From NCBI RefSeq assembly GCF_000599865.1, contig NZ_JHAC01000026.1, forward strand, positions 1-64,000: a stretch of 64,000 bases of DNA, given 5' to 3'. Below, in pieces: positions 14,091 to 26,824 of the stretch (position 1 is its first letter; each line of letters opens with the position of its first letter). The translations under genes were made by a program, and so were the position numbers. The notes beneath the pieces were generated by a model, which ran no database searches, was not told the origin of the DNA, and was given only the letters and a program-made list of their open reading frames with translations. Origin of the DNA: Deinococcus phoenicis (GTDB taxonomy: Bacteria; Deinococcota; Deinococci; Deinococcales; Deinococcaceae).

Positions 14091-14990
14091 TCAGTCGCCC
14101 GTCGCCACAGGTCCGGCCTGCCCGGTGCTGCGGGCAGCGGCCTGCGGGTCCTGCCAGCCGGAGGGGGAAGACAGCCCGATGGCCCGGCGAATCCCGGCGT
14201 CCGTGAAGCCCAGCCGTTCGGCCACCGGACGCAGGAAGCCCGGCGCGCGGGCCACGAGGGTCAGGTTGCGGGGCACCACGATGGTATCCGCCCGCCGCTC
14301 GATGCCTTCCACCGTCTCCAGAACGACGGTTTCGATAGGCACCATCTTCCACAGGCCCTTCCTGTTCCCGCCCCACAGGGCGTTCCCGGCAGGATCGCCC
14401 ACAGTGTCTTCCATCATGCGCGTGGCGAAGAAGGTGGGATGCAGGCTGCCCACTCCTACTCCATCCGGGCGAAGTTCCAACCGGATGCTGTCACACATGG
14501 CCCAGAGACCGGCCTTGGAAGCGTTGTAGGCGGCCTGAAGGGGCGAATGCACGAACGCCGCCATGGACGACACGGCCAGCAGGTAGCCCCGGCGCGCCTT
14601 CACAAAGGGCAGGGCTGCCTTGAAGGTACGCCAGGTCCCATTGAGATTGACGTCGATGATCCGCTCGAAGGCGCCCGGGGCCAGCCGTTCCAGCGGGCCA
14701 AAGGCCTGGATGCCCGCCCCGGCGATGACCACGTCGATCCCCCCGAAATGGGCCGCGACGGCCTGCATGGTCTCTTCCAGTTGCGGGTAGTCGCGCACGT
14801 TGGCCCCCCAGCCGCGCGCGACGGATTCGTCCCCCAGGTGGCGGGCCTGTGCCTGGACGGCCGCCTCGTCGAGGTCCAGCAGGGCCAGCCGTGCGCCCCT
14901 GGTTTTCAAGGCAGAGGCCAGCAGCGTTCCCAGGCCCCCGCCAGCGCCGGTGATGACGACGACACGTCCGCGCAAATCGTACTTCTTCAT
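14091..14990 (-). CDS. Short-chain dehydrogenase/reductase (SDR)
   Basis: A 299-residue classical SDR. The cofactor motif TGAGGGLG (TGxxxGxG type) lies near residues 14-21, the structural NAG-like motif is AGAGIQ, and the catalytic Ser (VSSMAAF) and Tyr-x-x-x-Lys (YNASK) follow. I chose the ATG at 14990 because it carries a GAGGTG ribosome site and begins the family's normal N-terminus. It is co-transcribed with the downstream monooxygenase; together they could interconvert an alcohol and a ketone and then oxygenate the ketone. That pathway is inferred from the gene pairing. Confidence 0.88.
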   Translation of the reverse strand: MKKYDLRGRVVVITGAGGGLGTLLASALKTRGARLALLDLDEAAVQAQARHLGDESVARGWGANVRDYPQLEETMQAVAAHFGGIDVVIAGAGIQAFGPLERLAPGAFERIIDVNLNGTWRTFKAALPFVKARRGYLLAVSSMAAFVHSPLQAAYNASKAGLWAMCDSIRLELRPDGVGVGSLHPTFFATRMMEDTVGDPAGNALWGGNRKGLWKMVPIETVVLETVEGIERRADTIVVPRNLTLVARAPGFLRPVAERLGFTDAGIRRAIGLSSPSGWQDPQAAARSTGQAGPVATGD

Positions 14991-15148
14991 GAGTGCACCT
15001 CGGGACTGAGGGGGAAGCCAGGGAGCCGAACGGCTGGCTGAGACACCGGGGAGCAGGTCCTGAATCCCGGCCATACCGTCGTCCTTTGGAGGGGAGAAAA
15101 GCCCTCCTCTCTGATCTGATAACGGTGAATGTCAGATTTGGCAGCAGA

Positions 15149-15175
15149 TTGACATGTGACATCGTCCGTTGTCAA
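15149..15175. promoter_or_regulatory. Candidate TetR operator between divergent genes
   Basis: An inverted repeat TTGACA-N15-TGTCAA lies between the SDR gene and the TetR gene, upstream of both start codons. Its TTGACA half could also be a -35 element for the rightward gene. Location and symmetry suggest an autoregulatory operator; this is not proven. Confidence 0.4.
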
Positions 15176-15224
15176 ACTTGACCAAGGCATTGTCTTACTG
15201 AAGGATCACGCCAGGAGCAACGAC

Positions 15225-15857
15225 TTGACTGCAACTGAGGGAAGACCATACCAGGGCCGCTCGGCACAGGAGCGCAAAGCAGAGCGCAGAGAGCGGCTGA
15301 TCGAGACTGCCATCGGGCAGTACGGCACGCGGGGCTTTCGGGTGACCACCGTGAAAGATATCTGCGAGGCGGCCAGAGTCACCCAGCGGTACTTCTACGA
15401 AGCTTTTACCAGCCGTGAGGACCTGCTCTGCACGGCCAGCGCCGCGACCACGAACACCATGCGCGAGGAGGCGCTCTTGGCCGCTGCACAGAGCGGACCA
15501 GCCACTTCGGAGCGCGTCTGGGCGGCGTCCCTCGCGTACTTCTCGTACATCCGCGCGCATCCCGAAGTGGCCCGCCTGACGCTGTTCGAGATGGAAGGGG
15601 TCAGCGCCGAGGTGGATGCCTTTCACCGGGCCGACCTTCAGAAGACGACCAACCTGATCCGCGACCTCCTCTTTTCCCACTCTGGCCCTGCCGAGGGGTC
15701 ATCCCCCAGGCTTTCACCCGATCTGCTGGCCCGGGGCATTCTGGGTGCCATGTATCAGATGGCCAAGGAGTGGACGCACGCTGGCTTTGACCAGACCCCG
15801 GAAACGATGGCCCGTCACCTTCAGGCCATCGGACTGGGAACCGGGCGACAGGTGTGA
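15225..15857 (+). CDS. TetR-family transcriptional regulator
   Basis: A 210-residue regulator. The N-terminal HTH (about residues 15-65: AERRERLIETAIGQYGTRGF, then VKDICEAARVTQRYFYEAF) is typical of TetR, followed by an all-helical ligand domain. I prefer the TTG start at 15225 because AGGAG sits seven bases upstream; an in-frame GTG at 15156 would add 23 residues and place the candidate operator partly inside the gene. Divergent from the SDR/monooxygenase operon, which it probably represses. Confidence 0.83.
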   Translation: MTATEGRPYQGRSAQERKAERRERLIETAIGQYGTRGFRVTTVKDICEAARVTQRYFYEAFTSREDLLCTASAATTNTMREEALLAAAQSGPATSERVWAASLAYFSYIRAHPEVARLTLFEMEGVSAEVDAFHRADLQKTTNLIRDLLFSHSGPAEGSSPRLSPDLLARGILGAMYQMAKEWTHAGFDQTPETMARHLQAIGLGTGRQV

Positions 15858-16102
15858 ATCCCTGGAAGGGAACGCCCCCTCGGCTTGGAATGAATCAGAT
15901 CGTAGTCTGAATCAATAAGGCATTCGGGGCCATTGTCTGGCCGGCGTCATCAAAGCAGCCGGGGCACCGGTCCCTGGGCTTCACTCCGGCGTGGTCGGCA
16001 GGAAGCTTCCACGCTCCCGCGCTGGTTCTTCGCTTCCCCGGGGCCTGCACGCCAGCGCCGAAAGGCACAAGAGCCTCGGCAGGGGGCCGCTGCTCTTATT
16101 TT

Positions 16103-16116
16103 TGCAACCGCTTTCA
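16103..16116. promoter_or_regulatory. cre-like operator (LacI/CcpA type)
   Basis: TGCAACCGCTTTCA matches the LacI/CcpA-type pattern TGNAANCGNTNNCA at every fixed position. It lies 14 bases upstream of the lacI-type start codon at 16131, consistent with autoregulation. Confidence 0.5.
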
Positions 16117-16130
16117 GATAAGCTGCTGTT

Positions 16131-17162
<1,032 letters not shown>

Positions 17163-17196
17163 CCTTCGTCCGGAACCGCTCCCGGCACCGGCAGCT

Positions 17197-17223
17197 TGCA
17201 AGCGCCTGTTGAAAGCGCCTGCC
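17197..17223. promoter_or_regulatory. Tandem cre-like half operators
   Basis: Two adjacent elements, TGCAAGCGCCTGTT and TGAAAGCGCCTGCC, share the TGNAANCG core of the LacI/CcpA-type consensus, 13 bases apart. They lie about 75 bases upstream of the transporter promoter. Their right halves match poorly, so they may be weak or auxiliary sites. Confidence 0.35.
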
Positions 17224-17294
17224 CGCCAGGATGAGGAGATCAGGCGCCTCTCCTGTTTTCAGAGTGCCCTGGCCTGCACACCCGACCGACTCTC

Positions 17295-17324
17295 TTGACA
17301 AGCGCTTTCAAAACCAACTACAGT
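17295..17324 (+). promoter_or_regulatory. Sigma-70-type promoter with embedded AAGCGCTT operator
   Basis: A perfect -35 TTGACA (17295-17300) is followed after 18 bases by TACAGT (17319-17324), a fair -10. The spacer begins with the palindrome AAGCGCTT, overlapping the last base of the -35, inside TGACAAGCGCTTTCA. This resembles a LacI-type site with one extra base. A repressor bound here would occlude RNA polymerase. It drives the binding-protein gene starting at 17451. Confidence 0.55.
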
Positions 17325-17450
17325 ACAACCAAGCAGAACCCCCATCCAGTCTTGCGGCCTCCCCGGAGGTCGTCGCCGGTTGCTCCCAGGGGAAGGGGGA
17401 GGCGAGTCCTACTGTCAGCACGCTGTTTTTCGTCTTCAGGAGGTCCACGT

Positions 17451-18704
17451 ATGCGCACGATGCTCTCCCTGACCCTCGCCCTGACCGCCTCGACCCTGGG
17501 GATGGCCGCCGCCCAGACCAAGACCATCACCGTCTCGGTCTTTCCTGATCTTGACAGCGTTGTCAAAGCGGCGCTCCCGGGGTTCAAGAAGCTGTATCCG
17601 AACATCAACGTGAAGATCAACTCGCTGGCCTACGCGGACCACCACACGGCGCTGACCACTGCCCTCTCCACCGGCAAGGGTGCGGGCGACGTGGTGGCCG
17701 TGGACTTCGGATACATCGCCAAGTTCGCGGAGGGCAACGGCCTGGTGGACCTCAGCAAGGCCCCCTACAACGCCGGGCAGTACCGCCCGCAGTTCGTGGC
17801 CTACACCTTCCCGCAGGCCACCGCGCCCGACGGCCGCATGATCGCCATGCCCACCGACATCGGCCCGGGGTCGATGTTCTACCGCAGTGACATGCTGAAG
17901 CGGGCCGGGGTGCGGGCCACCGACCTGAACCGGAGCTGGGAGAGCTACATCGCGGCAGGCAGGAAGGTGGTGGCCGCCAACCCCGGCAGCTTCCTGATCC
18001 CCGATGCGGGTGAGGCGGCCCAGATCATCCTGCGCACCGGCCTGGGGGCGGGCGAGGGCCTCTACTTCGACCGGTCGGGCAAGGTGCTCGTCGGCCCGGA
18101 CAATCCCCGCTACGTCCGCGCCTTCACCGTGGCCAAGCAGATCCGGGACGCGAAGCTGGATGCCCGCGCGGGTGCGGCCTTCTCCCCCGACTGGACCACG
18201 GCTTTCCAGAAAGGCAACCTCGCCACCGAGTTCAGCGGCGCCTGGCTCGTCGGGCATATGCAGAACTGGCTGGCGAAAGACTACAGCGGCAAGTGGGCCG
18301 CGCAGAACCTGCCGGGCAATACCTACGCGAGCTGGGGCGGCTCCTTTTACGCCATTCCGCAGCAGAGCCAGAACAAGGCGGAAGCCTGGGCGCTCATCAA
18401 GTACCTCACCACCAATCCCGCGCAACAGGTCCTCGCGTTCAAGACCACCGGGGCCTTCCCCGCGCTGCGCGCCGCTGCGGGCGACCCGATCTTCAACGAG
18501 GGTGTGCCCTACCTCGGCGGTCAGAAGGCCCGCATCCAGTGGCGGCAGGCGGCCCTCAAGATTCAGCCGCTGGACGTGAACCGCCTTGACCCGGTGGCCG
18601 AGCAGATCGTGAACGACGCGCTGAATACGGTGCTCGACGGCAGCAAGGACATCCGCACGGCCCTGACCGAAGCGCAGCTGCTTATCACCCGCCGGGCCAG
18701 GTAA
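17451..18704 (+). CDS. Extracellular sugar-binding protein of ABC transporter
   Basis: A 417-residue secreted solute-binding protein (family 1 type). The signal peptide (MRTMLSLTLALTASTLGMAAAQ) is cleaved near residue 22, and the mature protein starts 'TKTITVSVFPDLDSVVKAAL'. I chose the ATG at 17451 because AGGAGG lies seven bases upstream and the signal peptide starts there; the frame is open further upstream but overlaps the promoter. First gene of a rightward transporter operon ahead of the beta-glucosidase, so a beta-linked glucan or glucoside oligomer is the likely ligand. Confidence 0.9.
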   Translation: MRTMLSLTLALTASTLGMAAAQTKTITVSVFPDLDSVVKAALPGFKKLYPNINVKINSLAYADHHTALTTALSTGKGAGDVVAVDFGYIAKFAEGNGLVDLSKAPYNAGQYRPQFVAYTFPQATAPDGRMIAMPTDIGPGSMFYRSDMLKRAGVRATDLNRSWESYIAAGRKVVAANPGSFLIPDAGEAAQIILRTGLGAGEGLYFDRSGKVLVGPDNPRYVRAFTVAKQIRDAKLDARAGAAFSPDWTTAFQKGNLATEFSGAWLVGHMQNWLAKDYSGKWAAQNLPGNTYASWGGSFYAIPQQSQNKAEAWALIKYLTTNPAQQVLAFKTTGAFPALRAAAGDPIFNEGVPYLGGQKARIQWRQAALKIQPLDVNRLDPVAEQIVNDALNTVLDGSKDIRTALTEAQLLITRRAR

Positions 18705-18806
18705 CCCCCGGCCCCATCTGCCGGGCGCGTGGAGGAAAGCCCCGCTCTCCCCTCCCGCGCCCGGCTCCCTTCCTGCTCTGCCTTCCAACTTCTGCGAGGT
18801 GAAAGG

Positions 18807-20658
<1,852 letters not shown>

Positions 20659-20777
20659 AGGCAGCCTGACCCGCACCGGACCCTTCCCACTGCCCACGCC
20701 TCCCCATTCACGCCGTTCACGTCCGCCGCAGCCCCGCGCTGTGGCGGAGGGGGCCGCCCACCCCCAGCGAGGTTTCC

Positions 20778-22109
<1,332 letters not shown>

Positions 22110-22122
22110 CCCTTTTGCCGCC

Positions 22123-22149
22123 ACCCCGGCCTGGCGTCAGGTCCGGGGT
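22123..22149. terminator. Hairpin between convergent genes
   Basis: Perfect 7-bp GC-rich arms (ACCCCGG and CCGGGGT) with a 13-base loop lie between the stops of the beta-glucosidase and the leftward glycosyltransferase operon. A bidirectional terminator is likely from position; no T-tract is present. Confidence 0.45.
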
Positions 22150-22156
22150 CAAGCGG

Positions 22157-23404
22157 TCAACTGTCAATCGGCGAGACGGAGCGCCACCCCGGCTGGCGGC
22201 CCGCCATGACCTTCAGCAACAGGTGTTCGAGGCGGCCCGCCAGAATCTCGTTGCTGAAGTGGGCCAGCACGAATTGTCTTCCCAGCTCTCCCATGGCCTG
22301 CCGCTCGTCCGGCCTCATGCCCTTGAGGTGCAGGACCGCCCTGGCCATCGCTGCCGGGTCCTCGGCGGGGACCACCACGCCGCCGCCCGACTCGGCGACG
22401 GGGTTGCCGGCACTGCATCCGAAGACGATGGGCCGGGCACAGGCCAGGTAATCGTAGAGTTTGACGAAGCTCACGCCGTGGTGGTACAGCCCCAGATTCC
22501 TGCTGGTGGCGATAAAGGCGTCGGCGCACGACAGCGCGCGGTGAATCTCCTTTTTGGGCAGGGGCGGGCAGAGGGTGACGTTGCCCAGCCGCCTTTCCCG
22601 GATGACCTCCGCTATTCGCGCCTTCTCCGGGCCGTCGCCATACAGCAGGAACTGGACCTGAGGCTCGTCCGCGAGCAGCCGGGCCGTCTCCACGATGGCG
22701 TCGATGCCGTTGGCGAGGTTAAAGGACCCGGCGTACACCACCTTGAAGTCTGCCCCTGGCCCGGGGGGCGGCCCCTCCACCAGGAAGCCGGGATCGACGC
22801 CGTTCGAGACCCACTCGAACATGTCGCCGTTGCCGCCCCGGTCCACAATATGGCCTTTTGCCCCCGGCAGGACGCTGACGATGCCGTCCGCGCTGCGGTA
22901 CAGGTAGCGTTCCAGGCGTTCGAGCACGTGGACCAGGGGGTGGGTGCTGGAGTAGTTGCCCAGCTCGACCAGCGACTGGGGCCACAGGTCACGAATCTCC
23001 AGGACGAACCCGGCCCCCGTCCGGTCGGCGAGGAACTTGGCGGCCACGGCGCCGAAGAGGTGCGGACTCGACCCCACGATCAGGTCTGGCCTCTCCAGCC
23101 GCTGCGTCCCGGTCCCCAGGAGAACCTTGAGCGCAAAGGCCAGCATGTTGTTGATGCGCGCCCGGGTGTTGCCGGTGTAGGTCGGGGTGCGCAGCCACAG
23201 GAAGCGGACGCCGTCATGCTCCTCGATCCTGAAGTGTTCGTGCGGCTGGAGATGGGCTTCCTGCCGGGTGACGTGGTCGAAGCTGGAGGCGATGATGGTC
23301 ATGCGGTGCCCCCGGCGGGCCAGCACGCGCCCCAGCGAGTAATGGCGGGTGATCCCCGCTTCCTGCGGAGAAATCGCGTACTGATTGACCAGCCAGATGT
23401 TCAT
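22157..23404 (-). CDS. Glycosyltransferase family 4 (WbuB-like)
   Basis: A 415-residue GT-B-fold glycosyltransferase. The N-terminus (MNIWLVNQYAISPQEAGITRHYSLGRVLARRGH) has the acceptor-binding glycine-turn pattern and resembles WbuB-type enzymes that add N-acetyl-fucosamine-like sugars to lipid-linked glycans. The C-terminal half carries the nucleotide-sugar site (VVYAGSFNLANGIDAIVE, about residue 225; SFVKLYDYLACARPIVF, about 310). Last gene of a four-gene leftward operon; its ATG overlaps the previous stop by four bases. The exact sugar is unknown. Confidence 0.85.
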   Translation of the reverse strand: MNIWLVNQYAISPQEAGITRHYSLGRVLARRGHRMTIIASSFDHVTRQEAHLQPHEHFRIEEHDGVRFLWLRTPTYTGNTRARINNMLAFALKVLLGTGTQRLERPDLIVGSSPHLFGAVAAKFLADRTGAGFVLEIRDLWPQSLVELGNYSSTHPLVHVLERLERYLYRSADGIVSVLPGAKGHIVDRGGNGDMFEWVSNGVDPGFLVEGPPPGPGADFKVVYAGSFNLANGIDAIVETARLLADEPQVQFLLYGDGPEKARIAEVIRERRLGNVTLCPPLPKKEIHRALSCADAFIATSRNLGLYHHGVSFVKLYDYLACARPIVFGCSAGNPVAESGGGVVVPAEDPAAMARAVLHLKGMRPDERQAMGELGRQFVLAHFSNEILAGRLEHLLLKVMAGRQPGWRSVSPIDS

Positions 23405-24654
23405 GGCTGGCCTCCTTGCAGCCCGGGGCGGCGGGGCTGGACGCGGCCCCCGGCCGCCCTGGTCCCCCCCTGCAAATACTGTTCGAGCCTGTCCACGACG
23501 GCCTCGATCGCGTACTCTTCACGGACGCGCCGCTGACCGGCCTCGCCCAGGGCGCGCCTCAGCTCCGGGCGGGTGTGCAGGGCCACGATGGCCTGCGCGA
23601 GCGCCGCCGGGTCCTGGGGCGGCACCAGCAGGCCGGCCCCACCCGAGAGCAGTTCGGGAATGCCGCCCGTCGTCGTCGAGAGGACCGGGAGGCCGTACGC
23701 CATCCCCTCCAGCAGCGCGACCGGAATCCCCTCGTGCAGGCCGCCCCCCAGGTCCACGCTTGGCAGGACGACGGCGTCCACCTCTCCACCCTCGTACAAC
23801 CGCAGGAGTTCGTCGTGAGGCACGTGGCCCAGGAACCGCACCCGTGGCCCCAGGCCGAGCTGCCGGGCCTGCTGCCTCAGGACGCTGGCGAGTTCGCCCT
23901 GACCCGCCAGCCACAGCTCCACCGGGTACCCGCGCACCAGGCTCAGCGCTTCGAGCAGGTAACGGTGCCCCTTGACAGGCAGCAGATTGGCCGGGCACAG
24001 CAGGCGCAGCCCGCTTTCCGCATGGGCGGGCCTGGCCCCCGGCGGTCTGGCGGGCAGGCGGGTGCCCATGTGCAGCACCACGCTTCCCGCGCTCCCGGAC
24101 AGGCCGCGCGCCCGCGCCAGGGCCAGCCCGCTCTCGGAGATGAAGCGGGTGAACATGGCCCGCTGCGCCTTGCGGGTCAGCAGGTTGTTCTCGACGATGT
24201 CCCAGCGGTGGGCGGTCAGGCCCCAGGGAATCCCCGAAACCTCGCTGGCCACCAGGGCCAGGCTGGCCGACGTGGCGGCCCAGTGCGCGTGGATGCGCTG
24301 CGCACCCCAGCGGCGGGCGTAGCGGGCCAGCCACAGCCCCTTGGGAAACACGCTCAGGTTTTTGAGCAGATGCAGGGGCCGGGGCGTCAACAGCAGACGA
24401 AAGGCGCGCCAGACCCGCGCCGGAGCGCGCACCGTTTCGAGCAGGGCGTCCCGCGCGACCTGAACGCCGAACAGCGGGGCCAGGGCGGTGAACTCCAGCA
24501 CCGCCGCCGCCTCGCGGTGCAGCACGGCGCCACGCGGCAGGGTCGGCACGACGCGCAGCCCATGCCCCCGGCGGCGCAGCTCCTCCAGTTCGGGCAGGAT
24601 GAACGTTTCCCCGGCCCCGTACGGACAGGAGGACGTGACATAGAGAATGTTCAA
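23401..24654 (-). CDS. Glycosyltransferase family 4
   Basis: A 417-residue GT-B glycosyltransferase. The start is a TTG at 24654 whose last two bases overlap the stop of the previous gene (TTGA), after which the typical opening LNILYVTSSCPYGAGETFILPEL follows. The C-terminal donor site is clear: LLCPANLLPVKGHRYLLEAL and EGMAYGLPVLSTTTGGIPEL with the Glu-x7-Glu pattern. Its position between a C5-epimerase-like protein and another transferase places it in surface-glycan synthesis. The frame is open far upstream, but that part overlaps the neighbouring gene. Confidence 0.87.
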   Translation of the reverse strand: MNILYVTSSCPYGAGETFILPELEELRRRGHGLRVVPTLPRGAVLHREAAAVLEFTALAPLFGVQVARDALLETVRAPARVWRAFRLLLTPRPLHLLKNLSVFPKGLWLARYARRWGAQRIHAHWAATSASLALVASEVSGIPWGLTAHRWDIVENNLLTRKAQRAMFTRFISESGLALARARGLSGSAGSVVLHMGTRLPARPPGARPAHAESGLRLLCPANLLPVKGHRYLLEALSLVRGYPVELWLAGQGELASVLRQQARQLGLGPRVRFLGHVPHDELLRLYEGGEVDAVVLPSVDLGGGLHEGIPVALLEGMAYGLPVLSTTTGGIPELLSGGAGLLVPPQDPAALAQAIVALHTRPELRRALGEAGQRRVREEYAIEAVVDRLEQYLQGGTRAAGGRVQPRRPGLQGGQP

Positions 24655-25622
24655 CGCAGCACCGCCGCCGGTGGGGTCCGCAGCTTCTGGCGCAGTTTCA
24701 GGAACATGGCGCGGTTGGTGTTCAGGCGGGACCGGGCATACCCCTCGAACACGGTCCGGCTGTGCCCGAAGGCGCTGGCGTGCTCCGGAAAGGTAAGGGC
24801 CAGCGCCCCCAGCTGGGCCAGGTGCAGCTGATGGTAAAAGGGGCTGGCGATCTTGCCCTGTAAGTCGTAGTACGACCAGAACCCGGCGTCGTAGCGCGGC
24901 AGCAGGGCTGCCAGGGCGCGCAGCGTGCTGCCGAGCAGGGCGCGCGCCTCCGGGTCTTCCCGCACCAGCAGAAACTCGTGCAGGCCGAACAGGGCGAACA
25001 CCCAGCCGTTGAGCGCGGCGTTGAGGTGTTCCGACGGAAACTCCTCCAGCACCACGCCCTCCGCAATCCGGCGGGCCACCCCGCCCCGGGACACCTCGGT
25101 CTGGAGCGGTTGCAGGGCACGCTGGGCGGCGGCGAGGTACCCGCCCTCCCCCGTCAGCTGGGCGGCCCGGACCAGGACCGAAAGCCCTTCCCCCTGAATC
25201 ATGGCCGAGTACGGGGAGGGGTAAGGCAACCCCAGCAGCGGCCACCATGCCCAGCCCCCCCGCTCGTCCTGCGCCTGGGCGGCCCAGCGGGCGAGCCTGA
25301 GAAACTCGCGCTCGTGGCTGGCCCGCTCCGCCTCCCCGCTCCGGGCCAGCGCCGCGTCCCAGTGCCCCAGCGCCTTTTGCAGCAGCATCGTCGGAAAGAG
25401 CAGCGGCCGCCCCTGCGTCTCGACGACCGGCAGGCCCTGGGCGTTCTGCGGACCGTCCCAGTGCACCTTCGCGGTCATGTCGTTGAAGTACCCCGCCAGG
25501 ACGCCGGGCTGATAGTGCGGGCCGGGACCCTGCCGGGTGTGCCAGTAACTGCGCCCCAGAACCATCTTGCCCCAGTGAGAAAACAGCTGCGGATACCTGC
25601 TGAGACCGGCGAGGCCGGGCAT
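24651..25622 (-). CDS. D-glucuronyl C5-epimerase C-terminal-domain-like protein
   Basis: A 323-residue protein resembling the catalytic C-terminal alpha/alpha-barrel of D-glucuronyl C5-epimerases (C5-epim_C): KVHWDGPQNAQGLPVVETQG, GWAWWPLLGLPYPSPYSAMIQGEGLSVLVRAA, EHLNAALNGWVFALFGLHEF and SYYDLQGKIASPFYHQLHLAQL fit the family's conserved blocks. No signal peptide is seen. I chose the ATG at 25622, preceded by AAAGGAGG. Known members invert C5 of glucuronate in heparosan-like chains; in bacterial glycan loci the substrate is unproven. Placement upstream of two glycosyltransferases suggests modification of a uronic-acid-containing glycan. Confidence 0.75.
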   Translation of the reverse strand: MPGLAGLSRYPQLFSHWGKMVLGRSYWHTRQGPGPHYQPGVLAGYFNDMTAKVHWDGPQNAQGLPVVETQGRPLLFPTMLLQKALGHWDAALARSGEAERASHEREFLRLARWAAQAQDERGGWAWWPLLGLPYPSPYSAMIQGEGLSVLVRAAQLTGEGGYLAAAQRALQPLQTEVSRGGVARRIAEGVVLEEFPSEHLNAALNGWVFALFGLHEFLLVREDPEARALLGSTLRALAALLPRYDAGFWSYYDLQGKIASPFYHQLHLAQLGALALTFPEHASAFGHSRTVFEGYARSRLNTNRAMFLKLRQKLRTPPAAVLR

Positions 25623-25677
25623 ACGGTGCCTCCTTTGTTGACCACGTGCCGCTTCCGGGCGACCTGCGCCCACACCC

Positions 25678-26739
25678 TCAGGCCCTGGACCGGCCAGGGG
25701 TTCGGGGCAGGACCAACCGCCTGGCTTTGCCGAGGAGAGGCGCGGCGCGTTTGCGGACCTGATACCGGAGCCTGTACAGCAGCCGGACCGGTGAAAGGTC
25801 CAGAACGAGCGATGCACCGTCGGTCACCACATAACAGTCGCCACCGTGCCGAACGAAGTCCAGGTGGTGCATACAGGCCGAGTTCCAGCCTGTCCCGGCC
25901 GGCCCGAGCAGCGGCTGGCGCACGCCCAGGGCCAGCTGTTCGGAGGCGACGTCCGGCCCCGTCAATTCCAGCCGCTTGAGCCAGAGGTCCTGCCCGTAAA
26001 ACTCGGCGGAGCGCTGCACCGGCCTGTACCAGCGCCCGGCCACATTGAAGATTCTTCCGGCAGGCCGCAGAACGTCTGCCGAGTCACCTTTCGACCAGCG
26101 GGCCACCTGCGACCAGCCGTGTTCGAGCGCCGGGGACCGGAACACGCAGACCTCGTCCGACCTTTTCGGATACGAGATCATCGTCCACTCGCCGTCGAAG
26201 AACAGCGAACTGTCCAGATACTCCCGGCCCTCCACCAGATCCGCGACCTTTTCCCAGCCCAGCGGGAACTCGGCCGCCCGGTACAGCGAGACGGCTTTCT
26301 GCTCGCCACTTTCGGGCACCAGGTAGCAGGCCCCGCCGTGCCAGAAGACCTGCGGATACGAGAGGTGCCACTTTTCGGATAGGGCCGTGCCCGTCAGTTT
26401 CCAGTGGAGAAAGTCCCTCGATTCGGCCACCGCGATCTCTCCCCTCCCCTTCTTCAGATTCATGGCCTCGAAAAAAACGTAAAAGACACCATCCTTGAGG
26501 GTGACGAACGGATCGGCGACGAACTCGATGGCCGAATGACCAAACAGGTCTCTGGAGAGATGAGAGATGTAGGTCGCCTCACCGATGTTAAAAATTTCTC
26601 TCGTGATGGCGCAGGAGATGATAAACTCTTCGTAGACCAAAAATCTGAGCCAAGGAAAGGCCTTGAGGAGCCTGAGCGCTCCCGGGTTCAAACGTCGGCG
26701 CTGCGGCACGAAGGGAGTGGCCTTGCTGCCCTCTGACAT
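25678..26739 (-). CDS. GINT1 N-terminal-domain-like beta-propeller protein
   Basis: A 353-residue protein resembling the five-bladed propeller (GH43-like) N-terminal domain of glucosamine inositolphosphorylceramide transferases, often found in bacterial polysaccharide loci. Supporting segments are EFVADPFVTLKDGVFYVFFEAMN, GEIAVAESRDFLHWKL, LSYPQVFWHGGACYLVPESG and GREYLDSSLFFDGEWTMIS. I chose the ATG at 26739, preceded by GAGGAG. It is the first gene of the leftward four-gene glycan operon. Whether it binds, hydrolyses or transfers sugar is not known. Confidence 0.68.
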   Translation of the reverse strand: MSEGSKATPFVPQRRRLNPGALRLLKAFPWLRFLVYEEFIISCAITREIFNIGEATYISHLSRDLFGHSAIEFVADPFVTLKDGVFYVFFEAMNLKKGRGEIAVAESRDFLHWKLTGTALSEKWHLSYPQVFWHGGACYLVPESGEQKAVSLYRAAEFPLGWEKVADLVEGREYLDSSLFFDGEWTMISYPKRSDEVCVFRSPALEHGWSQVARWSKGDSADVLRPAGRIFNVAGRWYRPVQRSAEFYGQDLWLKRLELTGPDVASEQLALGVRQPLLGPAGTGWNSACMHHLDFVRHGGDCYVVTDGASLVLDLSPVRLLYRLRYQVRKRAAPLLGKARRLVLPRTPGRSRA

Positions 26740-26824
26740 TGAACGGCTCCTCAAGTCCTGGCGGCACAGGTTCGCGCGCCGACGGTCATGCCGGGAGGCT
26801 GCGGCCCGGCCCCCGGCCTGGCCC

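Noticed and set aside
15885..15920. Repeated TGAATCA near 15889 and 15910
   Set aside because: Direct 7-mer pair too short to interpret and not positioned at a clear promoter.
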